A DNA stretch of 5,505 nt from Thermoplasmata archaeon. GTDB lineage: Archaea; Thermoplasmatota; Thermoplasmata; Lutacidiplasmatales; UBA184. Shown in pieces: positions 1-5,505 of the stretch. Where the stretch lies: assembly GCA_030043545.1 (NCBI GenBank), contig JASHXM010000057.1, positions 1 through 5,505 of the forward strand. The letters are read 5' to 3'. Position 1 is the first letter of the stretch; the number at the start of each line of letters is the position of its first letter. The position numbers were made by a program, and so were the translations under genes. Below the pieces are notes generated by a model. It ran no database searches, was not told where the DNA came from, and saw only the letters and a list, made by a program, of their open reading frames with translations.

Positions 1-1
1 A

Positions 2-1000
2 GGGGCGACGGCCGCGGGGCTCACCGCCGCCGCGGTGAAGGACGATTTCGCGGGCGGCCGCTGGGTCCTCGAGGCGGGGATGCTCGTCCTGGCCGACGGC
101 GGGATGGCGATCATCGACGAGCTCGACAAGATGACCCCCGAGGACCGCTCCGCGATGCACGAGGCGCTCGAGCAGCAGACGGTGTCGATCGCCAAGGCCG
201 GCATCACCTCGACGCTCAACGCCCGGTGCCCGGTCCTCGCCGCCGCGAACCCGAAGTGGGGGCGGTTCACGCCGGACCGGCCGGTCGCCGACCAGATCGA
301 CCTCCCGCCGACGCTCCTGTCGCGGTTCGACGTGATCTTCTCGATCAAGGACCTCCCCGACCAGGAGCGCGACCGGCGCCTCGCGAACCGGATCCTCGCC
401 TCGCACCGGTCCGTGGAGATGCCGGAAGGCGTCGCCGACGCCGAATCGGTGCCGTTCCCGCCGGACCTCCTCAAGAAATACATCGCCTACGCGCGCCGGA
501 CGATCCGTCCGAGGCTCTCGGAGGAGGCGCTCGGCGTCCTCGAGGAGTTCTACGTCCGCATCCGTCGGCAGGGGGAGGAGCCGAACGCCCCGGTCCCGAT
601 CACCGCGCGGCAGCTGGAGGCGCTCGTCCGGCTCAGCGAGGCGGCGGCGCGCGCCCGGCTCTCGAGCACGGTGACGACCGACGACGCGCGGCGGGCGGTC
701 GGGATCATGGAGAACTTCCTCAAACGGGTCTCGATGACGACCGAGGGGAAGTACGACATCGACCTCACGCAGACGGGCGTGAGCCACAGCCAGCGCGAGC
801 GGCTCGACACGGTGATGCAGATCATGCGCGACCTCCAGGAGGCGCACGAGGGCCACTTCTCCCCCGAGCAGTACCTCGAGGCTTCCCAGAAGGCCGGGAT
901 CCCCGCACCGAAGGCGGACGCGCTCCTCCAGTCGCTCCGTAACCAGGGCGAGATCATCGAGTCGCGGCCGGGCCAGCTTCAGCTCGTCCGGTTCTACTAG
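2..1000 (+). CDS. mcm: MCM replicative DNA helicase, C-terminal part (5' end outside window)
   Basis: This is the C-terminal 332 residues of the archaeal minichromosome maintenance helicase, the hexameric 3'-5' helicase that unwinds DNA at replication forks. The frame is open from base 2, so the GTG at 35 is an internal valine; the N-terminal domain and Walker A lie to the left of the window. Numbering from the first visible residue: Walker B MAIIDELDKM (about 35-44, acidic pair D39/E40), the pre-sensor-1 hairpin lysine in SIAKAGI (about K65), sensor 1 asparagine in AAANP (N83), arginine finger in LLSRFD (R108), and a sensor-2 arginine in ITARQLEAL (R203). Residues from about 264 to the end look like the usual C-terminal winged-helix domain. 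Archaeal MCMs are usually about 650-700 residues, so roughly half is here. No intein interrupts the visible part. The family call is certain; the gene looks intact and ends in TAG. Confidence 0.97.
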   Translation, partial: GATAAGLTAAAVKDDFAGGRWVLEAGMLVLADGGMAIIDELDKMTPEDRSAMHEALEQQTVSIAKAGITSTLNARCPVLAAANPKWGRFTPDRPVADQIDLPPTLLSRFDVIFSIKDLPDQERDRRLANRILASHRSVEMPEGVADAESVPFPPDLLKKYIAYARRTIRPRLSEEALGVLEEFYVRIRRQGEEPNAPVPITARQLEALVRLSEAAARARLSSTVTTDDARRAVGIMENFLKRVSMTTEGKYDIDLTQTGVSHSQRERLDTVMQIMRDLQEAHEGHFSPEQYLEASQKAGIPAPKADALLQSLRNQGEIIESRPGQLQLVRFY

Positions 1001-1023
1001 AACGCTCGGTCGCCGGGCGCCCC

Positions 1024-1031
1024 TCATATAC
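1024..1031 (+). promoter_or_regulatory. Candidate archaeal TATA box for the DUF424-NMD3 pair
   Basis: TCATATAC is an AT-rich island in the otherwise GC-rich 65-bp gap between mcm and the DUF424 gene. Its centre is about 38 bp upstream of the ATG at 1066. With the usual archaeal spacing of about 25 bp from TATA centre to start site, transcription would begin near 1053 and leave a leader of roughly 13 nt. No clear BRE purine pair was required for this call. This is inference from composition and spacing only. Confidence 0.45.
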
Positions 1032-1055
1032 GGCCGCCGGCCATCGACGGGCAAC

Positions 1056-1060
1056 GGGGG
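1056..1060 (+). promoter_or_regulatory. G-rich ribosome-binding site candidate for the DUF424 gene
   Basis: A run of five G bases ends 5 bp before the ATG at 1066, a normal Shine-Dalgarno distance. It favours 1066 over the in-frame GTG at 1087 and ATG at 1090, although family alignment to the MxVHR start would also allow 1090. G runs are common in such a GC-rich genome, so support is modest. Confidence 0.4.
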
Positions 1061-1065
1061 CGGCG

Positions 1066-1386
1066 ATGGCCGACGACGCCGGGTTCGTGATGCGCGTGCA
1101 CCGCGTCCGCGCCGAGGTCGTCGTCGCGGCGTGCGACGCCGAGCTCGTCGGCCGGCAGCTCCCCATCGGCACCGACGGACGGACGGTCGCCGTCTCGAGC
1201 CAGTTCTACGGGGAGCGGACCGTCTCGCGGGAAGAGCTCGCCTGGGCGCTCCAGCGGGCGACGATCGTCAACCTCCTCGGCGGCCGCGTGCTCCGCGTCG
1301 CCGAGGAGGAAGGGTTCCTCGCGCCGGGGAGCGCGGGCGAGCTGGGCGGGGTGCCGCACGCCCAGATCGTCTCGATGCTCCGGTAG
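1066..1386 (+). CDS. DUF424 family protein
   Basis: This 106-residue protein belongs to the archaeal DUF424 family, recognised from memory of its conserved blocks: MRVHR (9-13) followed by EVVVAACDAELVG (17-29), the FYGE segment (47-50), the helix with RATIVNLLG (64-72), and the C-terminal GGVPHAQIV (94-102). The length is typical of the family. It is a small soluble alpha/beta protein with no signal peptide or membrane segment; its molecular function is unknown. The first eight residues (MADDAGFV) precede the usual family start, so translation might begin at ATG 1090, but the G-rich site upstream favours 1066. The nmd3 gene starts 8 bp after its stop, which suggests co-transcription and points, by inference only, to a role in ribosome or translation biology. 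Confidence 0.88.
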   Translation: MADDAGFVMRVHRVRAEVVVAACDAELVGRQLPIGTDGRTVAVSSQFYGERTVSREELAWALQRATIVNLLGGRVLRVAEEEGFLAPGSAGELGGVPHAQIVSMLR

Positions 1387-1394
1387 GGGTCCGA

Positions 1395-2141
1395 ATGGAC
1401 GGGGAGTTCTGCGTCGTGTGCGGCCGCACGGACCGGTCGCTCGTCGACGGCCTCTGCGCCGACTGTGCCGCCGACCGGACCGTCCTCGTCAAGGTCCCAG
1501 CGCACGCCGAAGTGACCGTCTGCCCGACGTGCGGCGCCCGGCAGATCGGCTCGCACTGGGAACGGCGGGGGGCGAGCGAGTCGCTGTCGGCCGACGACCT
1601 GACGCCGCTCGTCACCGTCCACCCCGACGCCGCCCTCCGGACGATTCGGTGGGAGGAGACGAAATCGACGGCGACCGTGCGCGACCTCGTCGGCCGGGCC
1701 CGGCTGCGCTTCCGTGGGACGGAACGCGAGGCCGAGATCGCCCTCTCCGTGCGCACGGTCCACCGGACCTGCCCCGAGTGTAGTCGCCGCTCCGGGAAGT
1801 ACTACACGGCGGTCCTTCAGCTGCGTGGCGGTGGCGACGACCGCACGGAGAAGGCGCGCGCGCTTCGGGAGCGGCTCGACGGCGTGTGGGCGGCGCTGCT
1901 GGGCGAGGCGCGCCGGGACGCGCAGGACGCCTTCTCCTGGCGCGAGGAGCTTCCCGAGGGCTGGGACTGCTACTTCACCGACACGCTCGCCGCCCGTTCG
2001 GTCGCCCGGCTCGCCCGACAACGGTTCGGCGCGACGATCCGCGAGTCGGCGACGCTCGCGGGCCGGAAGGAGGGCCAGGACCTCTACCGGGTCACGTTCT
2101 GCCTCCGGTTCCGGCGGGCCGGCGCGCCGGTCCAACCATAG
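1395..2141 (+). CDS. nmd3: NMD3 family 60S/50S ribosomal subunit-binding protein
   Basis: This 248-residue protein is the archaeal homologue of eukaryotic NMD3, the adaptor that binds nascent large ribosomal subunits and supports their export. Archaea have no nuclear export, so a role in 50S maturation or quality control is inferred. The N-terminal part carries four CxxC pairs: C6/C9 and C21/C24, then C43/C46 and C126/C129, enough for two zinc sites. The signature after the last pair, CPECSRRSGKYYTAVLQLR (126-144), is diagnostic of NMD3. The C-terminal half contains FSWREELPEGWDCYFTD, also typical of the archaeal family. The start at ATG 1395 places the first zinc knuckle at residue 6, with a GGGGT stretch (1386-1390) 4 bp upstream as a ribosome-binding site. 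Open frame continues further upstream but is only a shadow of the DUF424 gene. The protein is shorter than eukaryotic NMD3, as expected without the export-signal tail. Confidence 0.93.
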   Translation: MDGEFCVVCGRTDRSLVDGLCADCAADRTVLVKVPAHAEVTVCPTCGARQIGSHWERRGASESLSADDLTPLVTVHPDAALRTIRWEETKSTATVRDLVGRARLRFRGTEREAEIALSVRTVHRTCPECSRRSGKYYTAVLQLRGGGDDRTEKARALRERLDGVWAALLGEARRDAQDAFSWREELPEGWDCYFTDTLAARSVARLARQRFGATIRESATLAGRKEGQDLYRVTFCLRFRRAGAPVQP

Positions 2142-2149
2142 TCTTAAGA
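2142..2149 (+). promoter_or_regulatory. Candidate archaeal TATA-like box for sepF
   Basis: TCTTAAGA starts immediately after the nmd3 TAG stop and is the only AT-rich stretch in the 51-bp gap. Its centre lies about 47 bp upstream of the sepF ATG at 2193, so a start site near 2172 would give a leader of about 21 nt containing the GAGG Shine-Dalgarno at 2184-2187. The geometry is consistent with a sepF-peptidase transcript separate from nmd3. This is unproven: read-through from nmd3 is equally possible. Confidence 0.4.
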
Positions 2150-2192
2150 GCCGTACCCTGCGTCGCACCCGCCGAGACCGGTCGAGGCCTCC

Positions 2193-2573
2193 ATGATGAA
2201 GAAGAGCGGGATCCTGCGACGTCACCACGGGTCGGACACGTTGGAAGAGGGGTCGTTCGTCGACCTCGGCGCGATGCAGTTCGAGGACGAGGCGGCCGGA
2301 CTGGCCGGGGCGAAGGGCACCGTCCGGTTGGCCGAGATCCTCCGGTTCGACGACCTCCACCAGGTGTCGAAGTTCGCCTACCAGGGCGACGTGGTCCTCC
2401 TCGACTACACGTCGATCGCGAACGACCAGATCGCGGTGAAACGCATGAGCATCGACTTGAAGAACGTCGCGAAGGATACGGGCGGCGATGTCGCAGGGAT
2501 CGCAAAGAACCTCCTCTGCATCACCCCCGCCGGATTCCGCATCGACCGACAAAAGATCCGACCGTCGTTCTGA
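2193..2573 (+). CDS. sepF: Archaeal SepF, FtsZ membrane anchor for cell division
   Basis: This 126-residue protein matches archaeal SepF, which binds FtsZ and tethers the division ring to the membrane. The N-terminal tail (1-45) contains a short basic start (MMKKSGILRRHH) and the SFVDLGAMQFEDE block seen in archaeal SepF. The core domain (about 45-123) reads VRLAEILRFDDLHQVSKF, then GDVVLLDYTSIANDQ (65-79), KRMSIDLKNVAKD, GGDVAGIAKN (97-106) and the terminal TPAGFRIDRQKIR (111-123). GAGG at 2184-2187 lies 5 bp before the ATG and supports this start; the second ATG (2196) is an equal alternative. The N-terminal membrane-targeting helix typical of SepF is weak here, with few large hydrophobic residues. 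The last 86 bp overlap the downstream peptidase reading frame. Confidence 0.93.
   Translation: MMKKSGILRRHHGSDTLEEGSFVDLGAMQFEDEAAGLAGAKGTVRLAEILRFDDLHQVSKFAYQGDVVLLDYTSIANDQIAVKRMSIDLKNVAKDTGGDVAGIAKNLLCITPAGFRIDRQKIRPSF
2488..2573 (+). other. 86-bp out-of-frame overlap of sepF 3' end with the peptidase frame
   Basis: The peptidase frame (+1 relative to sepF) is open from just after an in-frame TGA at 2458-2460. In the 28 codons after ATG 2488, 13 end in A or T, including AGA twice, CAA, GGA and TCA. In the next 38 codons only 3 do. Normal codon bias for the peptidase thus begins almost exactly at the sepF stop (TGA 2571-2573). No ATG, GTG, TTG or CTG occurs in frame between 2491 and the start of the conserved domain near 2590; GTC at 2578 is one base from GTG. 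The upstream AAGGA (2472-2476) is a weak, distant ribosome-binding candidate for 2488. Confidence 0.75.
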
Positions 2574-4119
2574 GCCGGTCGCCACCGCGATCTCGGTCGC
2601 GGTCGACCGTCGCGACGCGCTCGGCTCCGACGCCGACGTCGTCGTCGTCGGGCTGTTCGAACGCGGCGAACACGACTCCGCGCTGCCGCGCGCCCTCCAG
2701 GCGGAGGACGCCGCGCTGAACGGTCAGCTGACGGCCGCGTGGTCGCGCTCCGAGATCAAAGGGAAGCGCCGCGAGCTCACGACGTTCCACCGGCCCGACG
2801 GCCGGTCTCGGCTCGTTCTGGTCGGCCTGGGCGCGAAGGGAAAGTACTCGGCCGAGACGGCGCGCCGCGCCGCGGCGGATCTGGTGAAGTCGCTCAAAGG
2901 GAAGGCGGCCCGGTCGGTCGCCGTCCGTCTGGCGACGTTCGTGAGCGGCGGCGTCGACGCTGCCAAGGCGGCCCGGGCGCTCGCGGACGGCGTCGTCCTC
3001 GGCGGCTACGAGTTCCTGCGGTACAAGTCGGCCCCCGAGGGGGGCGTGGAGCGGGCGACGCTCCACCTCGGCGACGCCCTCGGCCGCCAGGCGGCGGCGG
3101 TGCGCAAAGCTGTCGCGAACCAGACGGCCCTCCTGGAGTGCGTCGTCTGGGCCCGGAACATCGCGAACCTGCCTGCCGACACCGCGACTCCCGAGCGCCT
3201 CGCCGAGGAGGCCCGCGCGCTCGGCAAGGAGCTGGGGCTCAAGGTGACCGTCTTCGACGAGGCGAAGCTCGCGGAGATGGGGTGCGGCGGCCTCCTCGCC
3301 GTCGGCGGAGGGTCGGCCCACCCGCCGCGCATGATCATCCTCGAGTACCCGGGGCGCGGACGCAAGGCCCGCACGGTCGCCGTCGTCGGGAAGGGGATCA
3401 CGTTCGACTCCGGCGGCATCTCGATCAAGCCCGCGCCGCGGATGGCGGAGATGAAGTTCGACAAGTCGGGCGCCGTCGCGACGCTGGGGATCGTCCGGGC
3501 CGCCGCGACCCTCAAGGTCGCACCGCGGGTGATCGGGGTGCTCTGCTGCGCGGAGAACCTCCCGAGCGGGTCGGCGTACCGTCCCGGGGATGTCGTCCGG
3601 ACGTACAACGGCAAGACGATCGAGGTGCTGAACACCGACGCGGAGGGGCGGGTCGTCCTCTCCGACGGGCTGGGCTACGTGGTGAAGCAGTACTCCCCCG
3701 ACGAGGTGATCGACCTGGCGACGCTCACGGGGGCGGAGGTGATCGCCCTCGGGGACGACACCGGCGGTCTCGTCTCGACGGACAACCGGCTCGCGCAGGG
3801 GCTCCTCGCCGCCTCCGCGGAGACCGGGGAGCCGCTCTGGCGGATGCCGCTCACCGACTTCCATCGCGAGCTCGTGAAGAGCGAGGTCGGCGACGTCCGC
3901 AACTCGATCGAGATCCCGGTCGCCGGGATGCTGACGGCCGCGGCGTTCCTGGAAACGTTCGTCGGCGCCACGCCCTGGGCGCACCTCGACATCGCCGGTC
4001 CGGCGTACACGAACCCGCTCACCCGACGCTATCAGCCGCCGTACCAGAACTACGGAGCGACCGCGTTCGGCGTCCGCCTGGTCACGCGATATCTCGAGGG
4101 GATCGGCGGGCGATCGTAG
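2488..4119 (+). CDS. pepA: M17 family leucyl aminopeptidase
   Basis: This is a cytosolic dizinc aminopeptidase of family M17, which releases N-terminal amino acids from peptides and usually forms hexamers. The N-terminal macro-like domain spans roughly residues 33-195 and the catalytic domain about 210-535. Predicted metal ligands are K302, D307, D325, D384 and E386, and catalytic residues K314 and R388, within VGKGITFDSGG, SIKP, MKFDKSGA and NTDAEGR. Their spacing equals that of E. coli PepA (K270, D275, K282, D293, D352, E354, R356) at a constant offset of 32, so the active core has no net insertion or deletion. PepA Met1 would align near residue 33. The first 29 or so residues therefore form an extension encoded within sepF, and their codons look non-coding in this frame. 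ATG 2488 is the only conventional start codon available upstream of the domain. There is no signal peptide. It is probably co-transcribed with sepF. Confidence 0.93.
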   Translation: MSQGSQRTSSASPPPDSASTDKRSDRRSEPVATAISVAVDRRDALGSDADVVVVGLFERGEHDSALPRALQAEDAALNGQLTAAWSRSEIKGKRRELTTFHRPDGRSRLVLVGLGAKGKYSAETARRAAADLVKSLKGKAARSVAVRLATFVSGGVDAAKAARALADGVVLGGYEFLRYKSAPEGGVERATLHLGDALGRQAAAVRKAVANQTALLECVVWARNIANLPADTATPERLAEEARALGKELGLKVTVFDEAKLAEMGCGGLLAVGGGSAHPPRMIILEYPGRGRKARTVAVVGKGITFDSGGISIKPAPRMAEMKFDKSGAVATLGIVRAAATLKVAPRVIGVLCCAENLPSGSAYRPGDVVRTYNGKTIEVLNTDAEGRVVLSDGLGYVVKQYSPDEVIDLATLTGAEVIALGDDTGGLVSTDNRLAQGLLAASAETGEPLWRMPLTDFHRELVKSEVGDVRNSIEIPVAGMLTAAAFLETFVGATPWAHLDIAGPAYTNPLTRRYQPPYQNYGATAFGVRLVTRYLEGIGGRS

Positions 4120-4158
4120 CCGGGCCGGTCGCGCCGGCGGCGCCGGCCGGCGCGGCTA
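4117..4158. terminator. Shared hairpin between convergent pepA and herA, stop codons at its base
   Basis: Bases 4117-4131 pair with 4144-4158 in 14 of 15 positions (13 Watson-Crick, one G-T, one G-G mismatch), leaving a 12-base GC-only loop that can itself fold. The outermost base pairs are the pepA TAG (4117-4119) and the herA TAG read on the minus strand (CTA at 4156-4158). The structure fills the whole 36-bp gap between the genes. It would form in either transcript, which fits a bidirectional terminator or 3'-end stabiliser. No T-run follows in either direction, so it does not resemble the poly-T archaeal terminator. Chance inverted repeats are easier in such GC-rich sequence, but this one is long. 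Confidence 0.5.
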
Positions 4159-5505
4159 CGCCGCGACGATCTGCACGCTCTCGCCGCCGTGCCGGGTTGC
4201 CCGCGGACGGATCTCGCAGAACAGCGGCGTGTGGTAACCGCCGCCGGTGATCAGCGCGACCCCGACGGGGAGCGACTGGATCATCTCGGTCATTCCGGAG
4301 GTGAGCCCCTCGATCGATTGGGCGATCGCCTTGAGATCGAGCGGGTTCGTCACCTGCAGGATCAGCTGGGTCGTGCACTGCGACAGCACGCTCTTGTCGA
4401 TCCGGGCGGCCCGCTGGGTGACGACGCACAGGCCGAGGCCGAACTTCCGACCCTCGCTCGCGATGTTCTTGAGGATCCGCGAACAGCTCGCCGTCCCCTG
4501 CTGGGGCGCGAAGTTGTGCGCCTCCTCGAGGACGAGGAACAACGGCGGGATCCGGCCCTTCTTCCGGTTCTCGAAGAGCGTCGAGGCGATCCGCGCCACG
4601 ACGAGCTCCTGGACGTCCGGGGAGACCCCGCGGAGGTTGATCAGCGTCGCGTCGCCCTTGCGGACGAGGTCGTTGAGGCTCGTCCCCACGGGCCCCAGGA
4701 GCTTCGTCTGCTCGACGTACTCGAGCCGCTCGTGCAGGATCTCCGCGGTCGCCCCCTCCTCGCCCTCCGAGGCGCGTACGAGGTCGGCGACGGTGAAGTC
4801 GGGCTTGCCGGCGGCGACCCGGTCGAGCAGCTGCTTCAGCGGGGCGAGGAACGTCTTGACGTTCGTGAGCCCCATGAAGACGAGCAGTTCGCGCGGCTCG
4901 ATGTTCTTGAGCGAGAAGGTGAGCGGCTTCGCGTTCGGGTTCAACGAGACGTCGGGCGAGTACTCCTGGACCTGCCGGGCGAACCCCTGCGACTCCACGC
5001 CGAACTTGCTGTGATGGCCGTCCTTCTCAGCGGGCTGGCGGAGCGAGCCGTACTCGCCGTGCGGGTCGACGATGACGCACGTCACCTTGTGCCGGAGCAG
5101 CTCCTCGATCAGGACCCCCAGGAGGTAGCTCTTCCCGCCGCCGGTCTTCGCGAGCACGCTCACGTGCCGCTGGACGAGCTGGTTGATGTCGAGCTCGACG
5201 CGCAGGCTGTGGTTCCGCAGCAGGCCCACGTACGCGCCGGTGTTGGCGCGATGCTTCAGGCCGAGGACATCGGCGATCAGCGGCTCCTCGGCGCGGTAGA
5301 CGTGCGCCCCCGGCCGGAACGGGATCGTCGGACATTTCACGAGCCCCTGCTCGTCCCGGAAGCCGATGATCCGAGCGACGCCGAGGAGGCTCTGGTGGAT
5401 CGACGCGTCGTCGCTCGTGCCGAGCGACTCGGCGCGCTCGAGGTCGAGGTCGCTCTTCCGCCGGAGGTCGTCGAGCTGGCAGAGGACGCGGCCGTGCAGC
5501 TCGTC
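4156..5505 (-). CDS. herA: HerA family bipolar DNA helicase/ATPase (5' end outside window)
   Basis: This is a HerA-type hexameric DNA translocase, which in archaea works with the NurA nuclease and Mre11-Rad50 to resect DNA double-strand breaks. The frame stays open to the right edge, giving 449 visible residues; the GTG at 5340 is an internal valine, not the start. Numbering from the first visible residue: the end of the N-terminal HAS-barrel-like domain with FRPGAHVYRAEE (about 63-74), Walker A AKTGGGKS (119-126), VDPHGEYGSL (146-155) characteristic of the HerA/DUF87 group, Walker B LFLVLEEAHNF (322-332), SEGRKFGLGLCVVTQR (350-365), and a C-terminal region ending in SVQIVAA. HerA proteins are usually 500 residues or more, so part of the barrel domain is missing. 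No NurA lies on its downstream side, where pepA converges; upstream is not visible. A related DUF87 ATPase of another role is the alternative. Confidence 0.9.
   Translation of the reverse strand, partial: DELHGRVLCQLDDLRRKSDLDLERAESLGTSDDASIHQSLLGVARIIGFRDEQGLVKCPTIPFRPGAHVYRAEEPLIADVLGLKHRANTGAYVGLLRNHSLRVELDINQLVQRHVSVLAKTGGGKSYLLGVLIEELLRHKVTCVIVDPHGEYGSLRQPAEKDGHHSKFGVESQGFARQVQEYSPDVSLNPNAKPLTFSLKNIEPRELLVFMGLTNVKTFLAPLKQLLDRVAAGKPDFTVADLVRASEGEEGATAEILHERLEYVEQTKLLGPVGTSLNDLVRKGDATLINLRGVSPDVQELVVARIASTLFENRKKGRIPPLFLVLEEAHNFAPQQGTASCSRILKNIASEGRKFGLGLCVVTQRAARIDKSVLSQCTTQLILQVTNPLDLKAIAQSIEGLTSGMTEMIQSLPVGVALITGGGYHTPLFCEIRPRATRHGGESVQIVAA

Noticed and set aside
2116..2133. GC palindrome at the end of nmd3, considered as a terminator
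   Set aside because: It lies inside the coding sequence, allows only about seven base pairs around a four-base loop, and has no T-run after it. Such palindromes are expected at this GC content.
2193..2199. ATGATGA at the sepF start, resembling a box C of a C/D guide RNA
   Set aside because: It is explained by two successive start codons, and I saw no properly spaced D, C' or D' boxes.
1206..2585. Minus-strand open frame (459 codons) across DUF424, nmd3 and sepF
   Set aside because: It spans three recognised genes and both intergenic gaps, has low-complexity composition and shows no domain: a stop-depletion shadow.
2636..2651. Tandem GTC repeats
   Set aside because: They encode the VVVV beta-strand at the start of the peptidase N-terminal domain and reflect codon bias, not a functional repeat.
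2521..3984. Long minus-strand open frame (487 codons) opposite pepA
   Set aside because: GC-rich coding sequence depletes stops on the opposite strand. The translation is rich in Arg, Gly, Asp and His with no family motif, while the plus-strand pepA has every active-site residue.
2739..4250. Plus-strand open frame (503 codons) in another frame of pepA, running into the herA end
   Set aside because: The product is extremely Arg/Gly/Pro-rich and lies inside a confirmed gene.
4247..5014. Plus-strand open frame (255 codons) opposite herA
   Set aside because: Ser/Arg-rich translation without motifs, antisense to the HerA ATPase core with its Walker motifs.
5338..5340. GTG as the herA start codon
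   Set aside because: The frame is open for 55 codons to the window edge and the upstream residues (for example GVARIIGFRDEQG) continue the HerA N-terminal domain.

Overview
This is a gene-dense, strongly GC-rich archaeal chromosome segment with almost every third codon position G or C. The information-processing genes are clearly archaeal: MCM replicative helicase, DUF424 protein, NMD3 and HerA. Archaeal-type SepF implies FtsZ-based division, which argues against the Cdv-dividing Thermoproteota. The best guess is a high-GC euryarchaeal lineage, possibly Thermoplasmatota-like, but lineage cannot be fixed from this window.

Layout: the left edge cuts into an MCM gene whose last 332 residues are present (to 1000, + strand). 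After a 65-bp gap with an AT-rich TATA-like box comes a tight pair, DUF424 (1066-1386) and NMD3 (1395-2141), 8 bp apart and probably co-transcribed. A 51-bp gap with a second TATA-like box precedes sepF (2193-2573). An M17 leucyl aminopeptidase follows, with catalytic residues spaced as in E. coli PepA. Its only conventional start codon (2488) lies 86 bp inside sepF. On the minus strand, converging on the peptidase, is HerA (4156 to beyond the right edge, 449 residues visible). The two convergent genes end in one near-palindromic hairpin whose base is formed by their two TAG stop codons.

The left block combines replication (MCM), 50S ribosomal subunit handling (NMD3, with DUF424 linked by position) and cell division (SepF). 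HerA is a DNA-end-resection motor. No RNA gene, mobile element, CRISPR array or long repeat was found, and no gap between genes exceeds about 65 bp. I see no wholly new system. The points most worth following are the sepF/peptidase junction, the shared stop-codon hairpin, and the MCM-DUF424-NMD3-SepF neighbourhood.
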